From Kitasatospora sp. MMS16-BH015 (GTDB taxonomy: Bacteria; Actinomycetota; Actinomycetes; Streptomycetales; Streptomycetaceae): a stretch of 64,000 nucleotides of DNA. Below the pieces are notes generated by a model. The model was not told where the DNA came from. It searched no databases and was given only the letters and a program-made list of their open reading frames with translations. Made by a program: the position numbers and the translations under genes. Location: positions 4,526,001-4,590,000 of the forward strand of contig NZ_CP025394.1 of assembly GCF_002943525.1 (NCBI RefSeq), written 5' to 3'. Shown in pieces: positions 22,271-30,441 of the stretch; the first letter of the stretch is position 1; each line of letters opens with the position of its first letter.

Positions 22271-22636
22271 TTACTCAGGGCTGGAGTCGAGACCCGGCGG
22301 TGCTCGGTGGTCGGGGAAGGGCACCGGGGGGAGGTAGCGGTGCCGCAGGAGCGGCGAGGCCGCGTGGCAGCGGGCGAGCAGGTGGGTGGCGCGGTGGGCG
22401 GCGGCCTGATTGTCCCGGCCGCCGGAGCCCTCGGGCCGGAGCGACTCAGCGCCCGGGGTGAGCAGGTAGAGCAGGAGGTCGAGCCGGCTCGGGGAGGGGA
22501 GGGCGGTGGCGTGTTCGAGGCCGTCGGCGAGGGTGCTGTGGGCCAGGAGGGCCTGGACGGCCTCGGCAGCCTCGGTGGCCGGGTCCGGCGCGGCTACGGC
22601 CGGGCGGCGGTCCAGGCTGGCGTAGACCAGGTCCAT
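22271..22636 (-). CDS. Hypothetical protein coupled to a small secreted peptide gene
   Basis: 121 residues from ATG 22636, which begins 6 bases after the stop of the peptide gene at 22643-22822, so the two are co-transcribed and probably translationally coupled. The sequence is Ala/Pro/His-rich and helical in the middle (ATEAAEAVQALLAHSTLADG, LDLLLYLLTPGAE, AAHRATHLLARCHAASPLL), with a Pro-rich end. No signal peptide or membrane segment is evident. I do not recognise the family. The operon context beside a LuxR regulator suggests a role linked to the peptide. Confidence 0.5.
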   Translation of the reverse strand: MDLVYASLDRRPAVAAPDPATEAAEAVQALLAHSTLADGLEHATALPSPSRLDLLLYLLTPGAESLRPEGSGGRDNQAAAHRATHLLARCHAASPLLRHRYLPPVPFPDHRAPPGLDSSPE

Positions 22637-22642
22637 CCGGGG

Positions 22643-22822
22643 TCAGCCCCAGGTGAGGTCGCCGGCCGTGACGACGGTGGTGGGCGCGGACTGCGGGGCG
22701 GCGGCCTGGGCAGTGGTGGCGGTGGCGGCACTGGCGGTCGCGGCTGCGGCGGGGAGCAGGGTGACGGCGCCGAGGGCGAGGGCGGCGACCGCGGCGGCCT
22801 GGGCGATACGGGTGCGGATCAT
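22643..22822 (-). CDS. Small secreted peptide ending in GDLTWG
   Basis: 59 residues from ATG 22822, with AAGGA upstream. MIRTRIAQAAAVAALALGAV then TLLPAAAATASAATA is a clear signal peptide. The mature part would be about 25 residues (AAAPQSAPTTVVTAGDLTWG). A short exported peptide with an invariant-looking aromatic end, placed divergently from a LuxR-type regulator, would suit a signalling peptide. This is inference from size and position. It could also be a minor secreted protein of no regulatory role. Confidence 0.6.
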   Translation of the reverse strand: MIRTRIAQAAAVAALALGAVTLLPAAAATASAATATTAQAAAPQSAPTTVVTAGDLTWG

Positions 22823-23219
22823 GGTGGTGGTCCTTTCCGGAGGGCTGAGGAGTGGTCCTGTCGTCGGCTTCGGCATCCCGCGGCGGTGCCTCTTCCGTCT
22901 GCCTTCGGGCTGTTCCCTTCCGGCGGTCACCAGCTTCGTCCTGCCGCGCCGGGCACGGAAGGACTTCCGGTCGGCGCCAAATCGCCTGTCTGGATCCCGC
23001 CACGGTGTCATGTGCACGACGTGTCGGATTTGATCCCGTTCCAGCCGTTCCCCCGGTGCGCAGATCCAAGCAAGAGCCCCGGATCACGGACAGAACGGGG
23101 CGAGTGGTCATAAGCCCTGAGCTGCGACGAAGGCCGCATGGGGAGACCTTGAAAGAGGTGTGTGCAGCCTGCGAGCATGGGCCCGGCAGGGGGATGCGCA
23201 GCTCAGTGGGGGGACACGC
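22823..23219. promoter_or_regulatory. Divergent intergenic region, peptide operon / LuxR regulator
   Basis: These 397 bases contain no convincing gene. They separate the minus-strand peptide operon from the plus-strand LuxR-type gene, so both promoters must lie here. The A/T-richer part around 23060-23165 (TTGAAAGAGGTGTG near 23149) may hold the regulator's promoter. I found no clear palindromic operator. Confidence 0.4.
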
Positions 23220-24197
23220 ATGATGCTGGAGACGCTCGGGATGACGGCGGCGGCCGGCCTGGTCTACCAGGCTCTGCTCGACCGGCCAGGGGACGGCATC
23301 GAGCTGCTGGCCGCGCACTGCGAGCTGACGGACGACCAAGTCCGGTCCTGCCTGGACGAGCTGGGGCGCCTCATGCTGGTGCGGGCCTCCAGTGAGCACC
23401 CGGGTCAGCTGCGGGCCGTCACCCCCGAGATCGGTCTGGCCGACATGCTGGCGCGGGAGGAGGCCGAGCTGGCCGCCCGTCAGGCCCAGCTGGCGGCCTC
23501 GCGCGCCGCCGTCACCCGGCTGGTGGCCGACCGGGCCGACAACCGCCCCACGCACGGCGAGCGGCTGCTGGGCATGGACGCCATCCAGACCCGCTTGGAG
23601 CTGCTCGGCCGGGCGGCGACCAAGGAGGTGCTGGGCGTGCACCCCGGCTCGCAGCGGCGGGCCGAGGACCTGGAGGCGGGGCGGCAGTCCAACGCGGCCG
23701 CCCTGGCCCGCGGGGTCGCGATCAGGTCGCTGTACCAGGAGAGCACCCGCAACGACCCGACCGCCACGACCTACGCGCACTGGCTGATCAGCGTCGGCGG
23801 CGAGGTGCGCACCGCGCCCGTGCTGCCCCAGCGGCTGGTGATCGTCGACCGGGCCCAGGCGCTGGTGCCGATCGACCCGGCGGACACCCGCAAGGGCGCC
23901 CTGCACGTGACCGAACCCGGCATCGTCGCGGCCCTGGTGGACCTCTTCGAGCAGGCGTGGAGCATCGCCGTGCCGCACGGCGCCGTCCGCACCGAGGACC
24001 CGGCGACCGGGCTCAGCGACACCGAGCGCGAGCTGCTGCGCCTGCTCGGGACCGGGCTGACCGACGAGGGGGCGGGGCAGCGGCTGGGGATCTCCAGCCG
24101 GACGGTGAGCCGCCACATGTCCTCCATCATGGAGCGGCTCGGGGCGAGCAGCCGGTTCGAGGCGGGGATCAAGGCCGCGCAGAGGGGCTGGCTCTGA
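23220..24197 (+). CDS. LuxR-type regulator with N-terminal TrmB-like winged helix
   Basis: 325 residues from ATG 23220 with GGGGGA upstream. The first ~65 residues (LGMTAAAGLVYQALLDRPGD, LTDDQVRSCLDELGRLMLV) form a TrmB-like winged helix. Next come a coiled segment (EEAELAARQAQLAASRAAV) and a phospholipase-D-like sensory part (RLELLGRAATKEVLGVHPGS, LVIVDRAQALVPIDP). The C-terminus is a LuxR/GerE helix-turn-helix (LSDTERELLRLLGTGLTDEG, RLGISSRTVSRHMSSIMERL). It is a cytoplasmic DNA-binding protein with no phospho-acceptor domain, so it likely responds to a ligand. It is divergent from a small secreted peptide gene. Confidence 0.85.
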   Translation: MMLETLGMTAAAGLVYQALLDRPGDGIELLAAHCELTDDQVRSCLDELGRLMLVRASSEHPGQLRAVTPEIGLADMLAREEAELAARQAQLAASRAAVTRLVADRADNRPTHGERLLGMDAIQTRLELLGRAATKEVLGVHPGSQRRAEDLEAGRQSNAAALARGVAIRSLYQESTRNDPTATTYAHWLISVGGEVRTAPVLPQRLVIVDRAQALVPIDPADTRKGALHVTEPGIVAALVDLFEQAWSIAVPHGAVRTEDPATGLSDTERELLRLLGTGLTDEGAGQRLGISSRTVSRHMSSIMERLGASSRFEAGIKAAQRGWL

Positions 24198-24225
24198 AGC
24201 CGCCCGCCGGTCAGGGTGGTCGAGT

Positions 24226-24897
24226 TCAGTAGCCGGTGGGGCGGATCAGGCCGGATTCGTAGGCGAAGACGGCGGCCTGGGTGCGGTCGCGGAGGCCGAG
24301 CTTGGGCAGGATCCGGCTGACGTGGGTCTTCACGGTCTGCTCGGCGACCAGGAGGGTGCCGGCGATCTCGGCGTTGGAGAGCCCCTGGGCGATCAGGCTC
24401 AGGACTTCGGTCTCGCGCTCGGTGAGGTCGCCGAGCCGGGACTTGAGCGGGGCGCGCGGGGTCGGGCTGGTGCGGGAGAACTCGGTGATCAGCCGGCGGG
24501 TGACGCTCGGGGCGAGCAGGGCCTCGCCGGCGGCCACCACGCGGACGGCGTGGGCGAGTTCGTCGGCGGAGGCGTCCTTGAGCAGGAAGCCGGAGGCGCC
24601 CGCACGGAGTGCCTCGTAAACGTACTCGTCCAGGTCGAAGGTGGTCAGGATGAGCACCCGGACCGGCGAATCCGCTGCCCCGGTGATCCGGCGGGTGGCC
24701 TCGATGCCGCCGAGTTCGGGCATCCGGATGTCCATCAGCACCACGTCCGGGGCGAGTTCGGCCGTCTTGGCGACGGCGTCGAGGCCGTCCACGGCCTGGC
24801 CGACCACCTGGATGCCGGGCTCCGCGCCCAGCAGGACGGCGAAGCCCTGGCGGATCATCACCTGGTCGTCGGCGATCAGGACGCGGATGTCGGTCAC
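24226..24897 (-). CDS. NarL/LuxR-family response regulator
   Basis: 223 residues from GTG 24897, overlapping the kinase stop by four bases (GTGA). The receiver domain has the acidic pair D10/D11 (LIADDQ), phospho-acceptor Asp 56 in VVLMDIRMP, T/S in ILTTFD and Lys in FLLKDAS. The output domain is LuxR-type (LTERETEVLSLIAQGLSN, LVAEQTVKTHVSRILPKLGL). It is the partner of the adjacent HisKA_3 kinase. It is the last gene of a four-gene overlapping operon and converges on the LuxR-type gene at 23220. Confidence 0.93.
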   Translation of the reverse strand: MTDIRVLIADDQVMIRQGFAVLLGAEPGIQVVGQAVDGLDAVAKTAELAPDVVLMDIRMPELGGIEATRRITGAADSPVRVLILTTFDLDEYVYEALRAGASGFLLKDASADELAHAVRVVAAGEALLAPSVTRRLITEFSRTSPTPRAPLKSRLGDLTERETEVLSLIAQGLSNAEIAGTLLVAEQTVKTHVSRILPKLGLRDRTQAAVFAYESGLIRPTGY

Positions 24898-26159
24898 GGG
24901 GTGTCCTTGCTGGTCTTGGCGGCGGTGGGCAGGAGGGCGGTGACGGCGTAACCGCCCTCCGGAGTGGGGCCGGTGGCGATCCGGCCGCCGAGCATGGCGA
25001 CGCGTTCGCGCATGCCGAGCAGGCCGTGGCCGGTGCCATTGCCCGGTGGAGTCGGCCGGTGCGGGCGGGAGTTGGTGACGGTGAGGGTGAGTTCGGTGGT
25101 GCGGTAGGCGAGTTCGACCCGGACCTCGGCGCCCGGGGCGTGCCGCATCGCGTTGCTGAGTGCCTCCTGCACGATCCGGTACGCCGAGAGGTCGACCCCC
25201 GGGGGCAGCAGGCGGGGCTCGCCGGTGGTCGCGGTGGTGACGGTGAGGCCCGTCGAGCGGACGGTGCCGAGCAGGTCGTCGAGCCGGTCGAGGGTGGGCT
25301 GCGGGGCGTGCCGGTTGGCGTCCAGGGCGCTCTCCTCGGAGCGCAACACGCCGAGTACGCGCCGGAGTTCGATCAGTGCGTCGACCGCGTTGGCCCGGAT
25401 GCCGGCCAGGTTCTCCTTGAGCTCCTCGGAGGGGTTCTCGGCCAGGTGGACGGCCACCTGGGCCTGCACCGAGATCACCGACATGTGGTGGGCCACCACG
25501 TCGTGCAGCTCGCGGGCGATCCGGGTGCGCTCCTCCAGCAGGGTGCGGCGGGCCTTCTCCTGGACGGTCAGCTCCTCCTGGGCGACCAGATCGCGCCGGG
25601 CCAGGTGGCGCCCGCGCAGCGCCGCGCCGAGGGCGGTGGCCACGGTGAGGGCGAGGAGGGAGTTGGACTGGCTCTGGAACCGGATCACGAAGACCAGGGT
25701 GGGCAGCAGATGGATCAGCAGGCCGACCACGGCCGTGCGGACCGGGACGAGCTGGGCGAAGAAGAAGAACAGCAGCGTCAGCAGGGGCAACTCGATGAGG
25801 TTCCACGGCACTTCGGGAGCACCCGGGCCGACGGCGCGGATGAAGGGCACCGTGGCGAGCGTGCTGAGGGTGGCCAGCCACCAGGCCGGCACCGGCCGGA
25901 ACAGCACCAGCACCAGGGCCGCCGACTGCGCGGCGGCGAGCAGGAAGCCGAACGGCTTGGGCAGGCCGTACCGGAACATGAACAGGTCGGCGCTGACGGC
26001 CGTGGACAGCACCGCGACCACCAGGGCCAGCACCAGGATCGAGGCGAACCAGTCGCCGCCGAGCCGGCGGACGGGCCGTCGGTCGCGCAGTGCGGCCAGG
26101 CCGAAGTCCTCGCGCAGTCGGCGCGGGAAGGCGCTCGGCGTCGTGGTCGGCCGGCTCAT
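24894..26159 (-). CDS. Membrane sensor histidine kinase, HisKA_3 (DesK/NarX type)
   Basis: 421 residues from ATG 26159 (GGGGGGA upstream), overlapping the acyltransferase stop. Five or six membrane helices occupy residues about 38-180 (ILVLALVVAVLSTAV, LLTLLFFFFAQLV, TAVVGLLIHLLPTLVFVI). The dimerisation helix has His 219 in RTRIARELHDVVAHHM, and the ATPase lid has GTGHGLLGMRERVAMLGG. It has almost no external loop, so the signal is probably sensed within the membrane. It pairs with the response regulator encoded next. Confidence 0.93.
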   Translation of the reverse strand: MSRPTTTPSAFPRRLREDFGLAALRDRRPVRRLGGDWFASILVLALVVAVLSTAVSADLFMFRYGLPKPFGFLLAAAQSAALVLVLFRPVPAWWLATLSTLATVPFIRAVGPGAPEVPWNLIELPLLTLLFFFFAQLVPVRTAVVGLLIHLLPTLVFVIRFQSQSNSLLALTVATALGAALRGRHLARRDLVAQEELTVQEKARRTLLEERTRIARELHDVVAHHMSVISVQAQVAVHLAENPSEELKENLAGIRANAVDALIELRRVLGVLRSEESALDANRHAPQPTLDRLDDLLGTVRSTGLTVTTATTGEPRLLPPGVDLSAYRIVQEALSNAMRHAPGAEVRVELAYRTTELTLTVTNSRPHRPTPPGNGTGHGLLGMRERVAMLGGRIATGPTPEGGYAVTALLPTAAKTSKDTP

Positions 26160-27418
26160 CGGATCCCCCCGTTCGTCAAGATCCACTTTACGGCCTCCGG
26201 GTGGGGCGCAGGGTCGGATTTCCTTGTCGGGGAGGGGCGTTCGTGGGTGTGGAAGGCGGCCCAGCAGGCGAGCAGGGCGAGGGCGAAGAGGGGCAGCCAG
26301 AGCAGGCGGGTGAGGATCCAGCCGGGGCCGTCCGGGAGGGTGTGCAGGCCGGGCAGCGGGCCGTCGGCCGCCGTGCCGTCGGTCAGCAGGCCGAGGGCGG
26401 AGACGGCCATCATGGCGGTCTGGTGCCAGAGGAAGACCGTCATCGCGAAGAGGTTGACCAGGGCCACCGCGGCCCAGGCGGCCGGCCGCCGCATCGCCCG
26501 GCGCAGCGGGCCGAGCAGCAGCAGGGCCGCGCCGCACTGGGCCAGGCCGAAGGTGACGGCGGCCAGGGTGAGCGGACCGAGGTTGGAGACGGCGGCGCCG
26601 GGCACCCCGACCATCGCGGCCGGGTAGCCGCCCCAGCGGATCAGCGCGGCGGTCGCGGCGGCGCCGCCGAGCAGCAGGGCCCAGGCCGTCCGGCGGTCGG
26701 TCCGGCGGTCGGCCCGGCGGTCGCCTGGGTGGGCGGCTTGGCGGCCGCGGCCGCCGGCCCAGGCCGCGCCGAGGCAGTACGGGACCGACCAGCCGGCCAA
26801 CTCGTTGAGGTAGCCCAGCTGTTCGGGGGCGCCGAGCTGGAAGCGGGCCAGGTCGACCAGGGTCACCAGGGCGAGCGGCCAGGCCGGGTGGAGCCGGGCG
26901 AGCAGCGGGGTGGCGGCGGTCAGGGCGGCGAAGACCAGCAGGAACCAGAGCGGGGAGACGGCTAGTTTGACCAGGGTGTGCACGGTCTCCGGGCTCACCC
27001 CGCCGGCCAGCAGGGCGGCGCCGGCCACCGCCCAGACGGTGAGCAGCACGGCCACCGGCCGGAACAGCCGGGCCAGCCGGGCGGTGAGCCAGTGCCGGTA
27101 CGGGGTGCCGCGGGTGCGGGCGGTGCGCAGACTGCGGGCGGCGACCAGGCCGCCGACCAGGAAGAAGACCGCGAGGGTCTGGAACGCCCAGGAGACGGGC
27201 GCCAGTTCGGGCAGGTAGTGCAGCGGGCTGGCGACCTGGAGGGTACCGGTGTCGACGACCAGGGCGGTGACCAGCCAGTGGCCGAGCACCACGCCGAGGA
27301 TGGCGAGGGCGCGCAGGGCGTCGAGCGCGCGGTCGCGTTCGGGGGCGGTGGCGGCGTCGATCCGGTGCGCGGCGGTGCGGAGGCGGCCGGTGCGGGGGCG
27401 AACTGTGGTCTCAGGCAC
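26156..27418 (-). CDS. Multi-pass membrane acyltransferase (acyltransferase-3-like)
   Basis: 420 residues from GTG 27418. After a short cytoplasmic start (APERDRALDALRALAILGVV) come about ten membrane helices. LGHWL with His and FLVGGLVAARSL are typical of acyltransferase-3 family proteins, which transfer acyl groups to sugars or lipids at the membrane. A basic cytoplasmic loop (PGDRRADRRTDRRTAW) carries a short repeat. It overlaps the hydrolase gene upstream by 8 bases and the kinase gene downstream by 4, so it belongs to the same operon. The substrate is unknown. Confidence 0.82.
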   Translation of the reverse strand: MPETTVRPRTGRLRTAAHRIDAATAPERDRALDALRALAILGVVLGHWLVTALVVDTGTLQVASPLHYLPELAPVSWAFQTLAVFFLVGGLVAARSLRTARTRGTPYRHWLTARLARLFRPVAVLLTVWAVAGAALLAGGVSPETVHTLVKLAVSPLWFLLVFAALTAATPLLARLHPAWPLALVTLVDLARFQLGAPEQLGYLNELAGWSVPYCLGAAWAGGRGRQAAHPGDRRADRRTDRRTAWALLLGGAAATAALIRWGGYPAAMVGVPGAAVSNLGPLTLAAVTFGLAQCGAALLLLGPLRRAMRRPAAWAAVALVNLFAMTVFLWHQTAMMAVSALGLLTDGTAADGPLPGLHTLPDGPGWILTRLLWLPLFALALLACWAAFHTHERPSPTRKSDPAPHPEAVKWILTNGGIR

Positions 27419-28511
27419 GGGTGTTCACCTCACCCATGGGTGTGCGGCCCTCGACGATGCGGCCCTCGACGATGCGGGCGAGGCTCTCCAGGGCGGCGGA
27501 GCCGGGGCGGAGGTAGTCACTGTGGCCGCCCTGGCCGGCCGGGAAGGGGTGGGCGCCGAACTGCGGGGAGACCGGGTCGGTGCCGAACCCGAGGGTGGTG
27601 AAAGGGAGTCGGAGGCTGAGGTGCGGCAGGTCGGCGATCCAGTCGCCGCCGGCCCGGCCGGCCCAGACGGTGGCCGTGGTGTGCAGGGCGGCCGCGTCGG
27701 GGTAGCCGACCCCGGGGCTGCCGTACAACACCAGATCGGTGGCGGGCAGGCCGGCGGCGGCGTGGGCGCAGACCACCGTGCCGTAGGAGTGGCAGAGCAC
27801 GGCGAGGCGGGCGCCGGGCAGGGCGCGGTGCAGGGCGGCGGTGAACTCGCGCAGTCGTGGTGCGGCCTGCTCGGCGCGGGTGGAGGTGACGGCTTCGGGG
27901 CTCACGGTGGCCGGGGTGCGGTAGCCGAGCCAGGCGAGGACGGCGGCGTGCGGGCCGAGCCGCTGCCGGAGCGCGAGGGCGCCGGCCCGGAGCCGGTCGC
28001 CGTGCTCGAAGGAGGTGTCCGCGCCGGGGACCAGCACGGCCACCCGCTCGGCGCCGGCCAGTTCGCCGAAGACCTCCACCGAGCGTCCGCCCGAGCGGCC
28101 GTCGAAGGAGAGGAACTGCCGGGCCGGGTCGGCCATCGCGTGCAGCGCGGCGGCCCGCTCGTGGTCGCCGTGGTCCGCCGCGGCCCGCTCGGCCGCCGCG
28201 ATGTCGGCCCGGCTGCCCGTGTACCGCGCGGCCAGCGCCCCCGGTGTGGCCGTCGGCAGCCCGGCGGCCACGGTGGGCGCCGGGGCGGGGACCTCGGCGC
28301 CGCGGGCCGCCCCGGTGGTCGGCAGCACCACGGCGGCGGCGACGAGCACGCCGTACCCGGCCCGCCGGAGCCGGCCACCCCGGCCCGGCGCGGGCACACG
28401 GGCGGCGGCGGGCCCGGGGGCGGCGGTGGCGGGAGCGGTGATGTGGGCGGGGGCGGTGACGGGGGCGGTGACGGGGGCGGGGCCTGCGGTGGGGCGGAGG
28501 CGGGGCGCCAT
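27411..28511 (-). CDS. Secreted alpha/beta hydrolase (DUF1023-like)
   Basis: 366 residues from ATG 28511, with GGAAGGACC upstream. A long Pro/Ala/Thr repeat (VTAPVTAPAHITAPAT) precedes a hydrophobic export segment (YGVLVAAAVVLPTTGAA, about 53-70). The hydrolase core has AVLVPGADTSFEHGDR, nucleophile Ser 242 in LAVLCHSYGTVVCAH, and ends with HSDYL carrying the probable catalytic His. Such proteins are common secreted actinobacterial hydrolases of unknown substrate. The C-terminus has a duplicated RIVEG-RIVEG from a 15-base tandem repeat. It is the first gene of the operon leading to the kinase pair. Confidence 0.82.
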   Translation of the reverse strand: MAPRLRPTAGPAPVTAPVTAPAHITAPATAAPGPAAARVPAPGRGGRLRRAGYGVLVAAAVVLPTTGAARGAEVPAPAPTVAAGLPTATPGALAARYTGSRADIAAAERAAADHGDHERAAALHAMADPARQFLSFDGRSGGRSVEVFGELAGAERVAVLVPGADTSFEHGDRLRAGALALRQRLGPHAAVLAWLGYRTPATVSPEAVTSTRAEQAAPRLREFTAALHRALPGARLAVLCHSYGTVVCAHAAAGLPATDLVLYGSPGVGYPDAAALHTTATVWAGRAGGDWIADLPHLSLRLPFTTLGFGTDPVSPQFGAHPFPAGQGGHSDYLRPGSAALESLARIVEGRIVEGRTPMGEVNTRA

Positions 28512-28844
28512 GGCGGGGAGGTCCTTCCGGGCCGGAGATCGGGTTTCCGGTACCGAAGGTAGGGACGGCCGCCGGTGGTCCGCGTCCCGCTGGAGAGCGC
28601 TCCCGCCGGGTAGCTCTCAGGTATGACGGGTAGCCGGCGGAGCGGGCCCGGCTACGGTTGGCTAACGCTTGGGTGGGTGGGTATGTCCGCTTTGGTCCGG
28701 GTGGGTTGTCCCGGTTTCGGACGAGCGCGGGTGGTCGACGGGTGAGGCGCGGGGTGGAAATGGGGCGGCCGGTGTCCGGGGGATCCAGTAGCGTGCGCAC
28801 TCTCCGAAGCGAATGCTTATCTGATCTTTATGTGGGGGAATCCC
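28512..28844. promoter_or_regulatory. Divergent intergenic region
   Basis: These 333 bases separate the hydrolase operon (minus) from the small membrane gene at 28845 (plus). No gene is convincing here. The A/T-rich segment 28805-28835 (GAATGCTTATCTGATC) probably contains the -10 region of the plus-strand gene. Confidence 0.4.
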
Positions 28845-29228
28845 GTGAACCTGGACTTCAGCGCCGAGCCGCTCTTCTCCTGGTACGTGCTGCTGCTGTT
28901 CGTCAGTGGCGTCGCGATGCTGGCCATCGCCGCCGCCAACACGGGTGCGCTGAGCACGGGGTGGCGGATCTTCAACGCGGTGGCGGGCGTCGGCTTCGTC
29001 GGGTACGGGGTGTACCTCGGGTTCGTCTTCCAGGGCGGCAGCTACATCATCTTCTTCAAGGCGTTCATCCTGCCGGTGGTGATGATCGTCAACTTCTGCC
29101 GCGGGCTCGCGGCGAAGCGGACCGCCCAGCAGCAGGCCGCCCGGGCCGGTCAGCAGGCGTTCGCGCGGCCGACCGTGCCGGTGCAGGACGCCGCTCCGGC
29201 CGAGCCGACGGTGGGTCAGGCCGGCTGA
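28845..29228 (+). CDS. Small membrane protein, three to four helices
   Basis: 127 residues from GTG 28845, with GGGGGAA upstream. The sequence MNLDFSAEPLFSWYVLLLFV is followed by helices SGVAMLAIAAANTGAL, VAGVGFVGYGVYLGFVFQG and AFILPVVMIVNFC. After these comes a cytoplasmic tail rich in Gln and Ala (AAKRTAQQQAARAGQQAF). I do not recognise a named family, and it may be a membrane-stress or housekeeping protein. It stands alone with its own promoter region upstream. Confidence 0.65.
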   Translation: MNLDFSAEPLFSWYVLLLFVSGVAMLAIAAANTGALSTGWRIFNAVAGVGFVGYGVYLGFVFQGGSYIIFFKAFILPVVMIVNFCRGLAAKRTAQQQAARAGQQAFARPTVPVQDAAPAEPTVGQAG

Positions 29229-29313
29229 GCCGAGCTCCTCGCACGCGTACGGTGCCGCTCCGGGCTGTTCCCGGGGCGGCTTCGTGCTGATCGGCGGTGG
29301 TGGGCCCCGGGGG

Positions 29314-30147
29314 TCAGACCTCGTCGGGGCCGGTGAAGTCCGGGGAGGTGTAGCCGGGGCTGGTGAAGTCCGGGGCGGTGGTGGGGACGGTGGGGGCCGG
29401 GCTGCTGAAGCCGGGGCTGGTGTAGCCGGGGCTGAGGTGCTCGGGTGGGCGGGGGTGACCGTTGGGGCGGGTGGAGAGGGCCGGTTCGGAGGCGAGGTTG
29501 GCGAGCAGGTAGGGGCGCAGGGCCTCCTCGCGGAGGGCCCGTAGCCAGGCCAGCCGGGCCTGGGCCAGGTCCTCGCGCAGCTGCGGGTCCTGGCCGTCCG
29601 GGCTGGCGGCGCCGTCCCGCAGGGCGGTGAGCAGCAGGCCGACGATCCCGACCAGCAGCGCCACGGCCCCCACCGCGAGCAGCACCCAGCCGGCCGTCAC
29701 CAGGGCCTGCCCGAGGGTGAACTCCGGGCTCACCGAGCGCAGCAGGTAGCCGAGCAGGAGCAGTACGGCCGCCGCGGCCCAGGCCAGCACCGGGGTGAGC
29801 GCGGTGAGCACCGGGAAGACCCCCGCGCCCTTCGCGGACCGGAGCCGCCCGGAGAGCCCGCCGTGCGGGGCGTGGGCGTGGCCGTGCTGCGGCGGGCCGT
29901 CGGGGCCGTCGGGGCCGTCGGGCTGTCTCAGGCCGTCCCGCAGGGCGGCGTAGTGCCGGTGCTGCACGGCGGCGGAGGCGGCGATCTCCTCGGCGGCGAG
30001 CAGTGCCTTGGTGTGCAGCTGCTCGGCGTTGAGGTGGGGGCCGGGCTGCCGGAGAGCGTCGAGGATGGCAGGGTCACGCAGTGCTTCGTCGAGGGCTCGC
30101 TCGTAGTCCGGGCGGTCCTCGGCGGGCAGGTGCGGGGTGTCGGTCAT
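29314..30147 (-). CDS. Hypothetical protein with two membrane helices and Pro/Thr/Ser repeat tail
   Basis: 277 residues from ATG 30147. The acidic N-terminal part (YERALDEALRDPAILDALRQ, LNAEQLHTKALLAAEEIAAS) is helical and cytoplasmic. Two membrane segments follow (TALTPVLAWAAAAVLLLLGYL and AGWVLLAVGAVALLVGIVGLL), then a helix of charged residues (EDLAQARLAWLRALREEALRP). The C-terminal 45 residues repeat PGYTSPGF/PDFTSPGY units. Nothing resembles an enzyme. I do not recognise the family. Confidence 0.65.
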   Translation of the reverse strand: MTDTPHLPAEDRPDYERALDEALRDPAILDALRQPGPHLNAEQLHTKALLAAEEIAASAAVQHRHYAALRDGLRQPDGPDGPDGPPQHGHAHAPHGGLSGRLRSAKGAGVFPVLTALTPVLAWAAAAVLLLLGYLLRSVSPEFTLGQALVTAGWVLLAVGAVALLVGIVGLLLTALRDGAASPDGQDPQLREDLAQARLAWLRALREEALRPYLLANLASEPALSTRPNGHPRPPEHLSPGYTSPGFSSPAPTVPTTAPDFTSPGYTSPDFTGPDEV

Positions 30148-30441
30148 GGGTACCCCGTTCCGCTTGGTCACGGAGGTGGATTGGACGGTGGCACGGTCGG
30201 GCCGGGCGGTGGGGGCGGCCCGGGACCCGGCGTGCGGGTGTGTAGATGGTAGGGGCGGGTGCCGACCCGGAGACAGTCGCTTTCCGGATTTTCAGTACGG
30301 TCAGCGGTTGTCAGCACGGTCAGGAGCTGGTCGGCGACCCGAAGTGACGACCCGTCCGATCGTCTGTCCGGATGGCCGGCCGGGCAAACGGTCCGTCAGC
30401 AGCACCGCCGCAAGGCCGGCGGACGGCTGACGGACGGTCCG
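30148..30441. other. Intergenic region
   Basis: These 294 bases lie between two minus-strand genes. An A/T-richer patch near 30280-30310 (TTTCCGGATTTTCAGTACGG) could be a promoter for the gene at 29314-30147. No gene or clear hairpin is visible. Confidence 0.35.
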
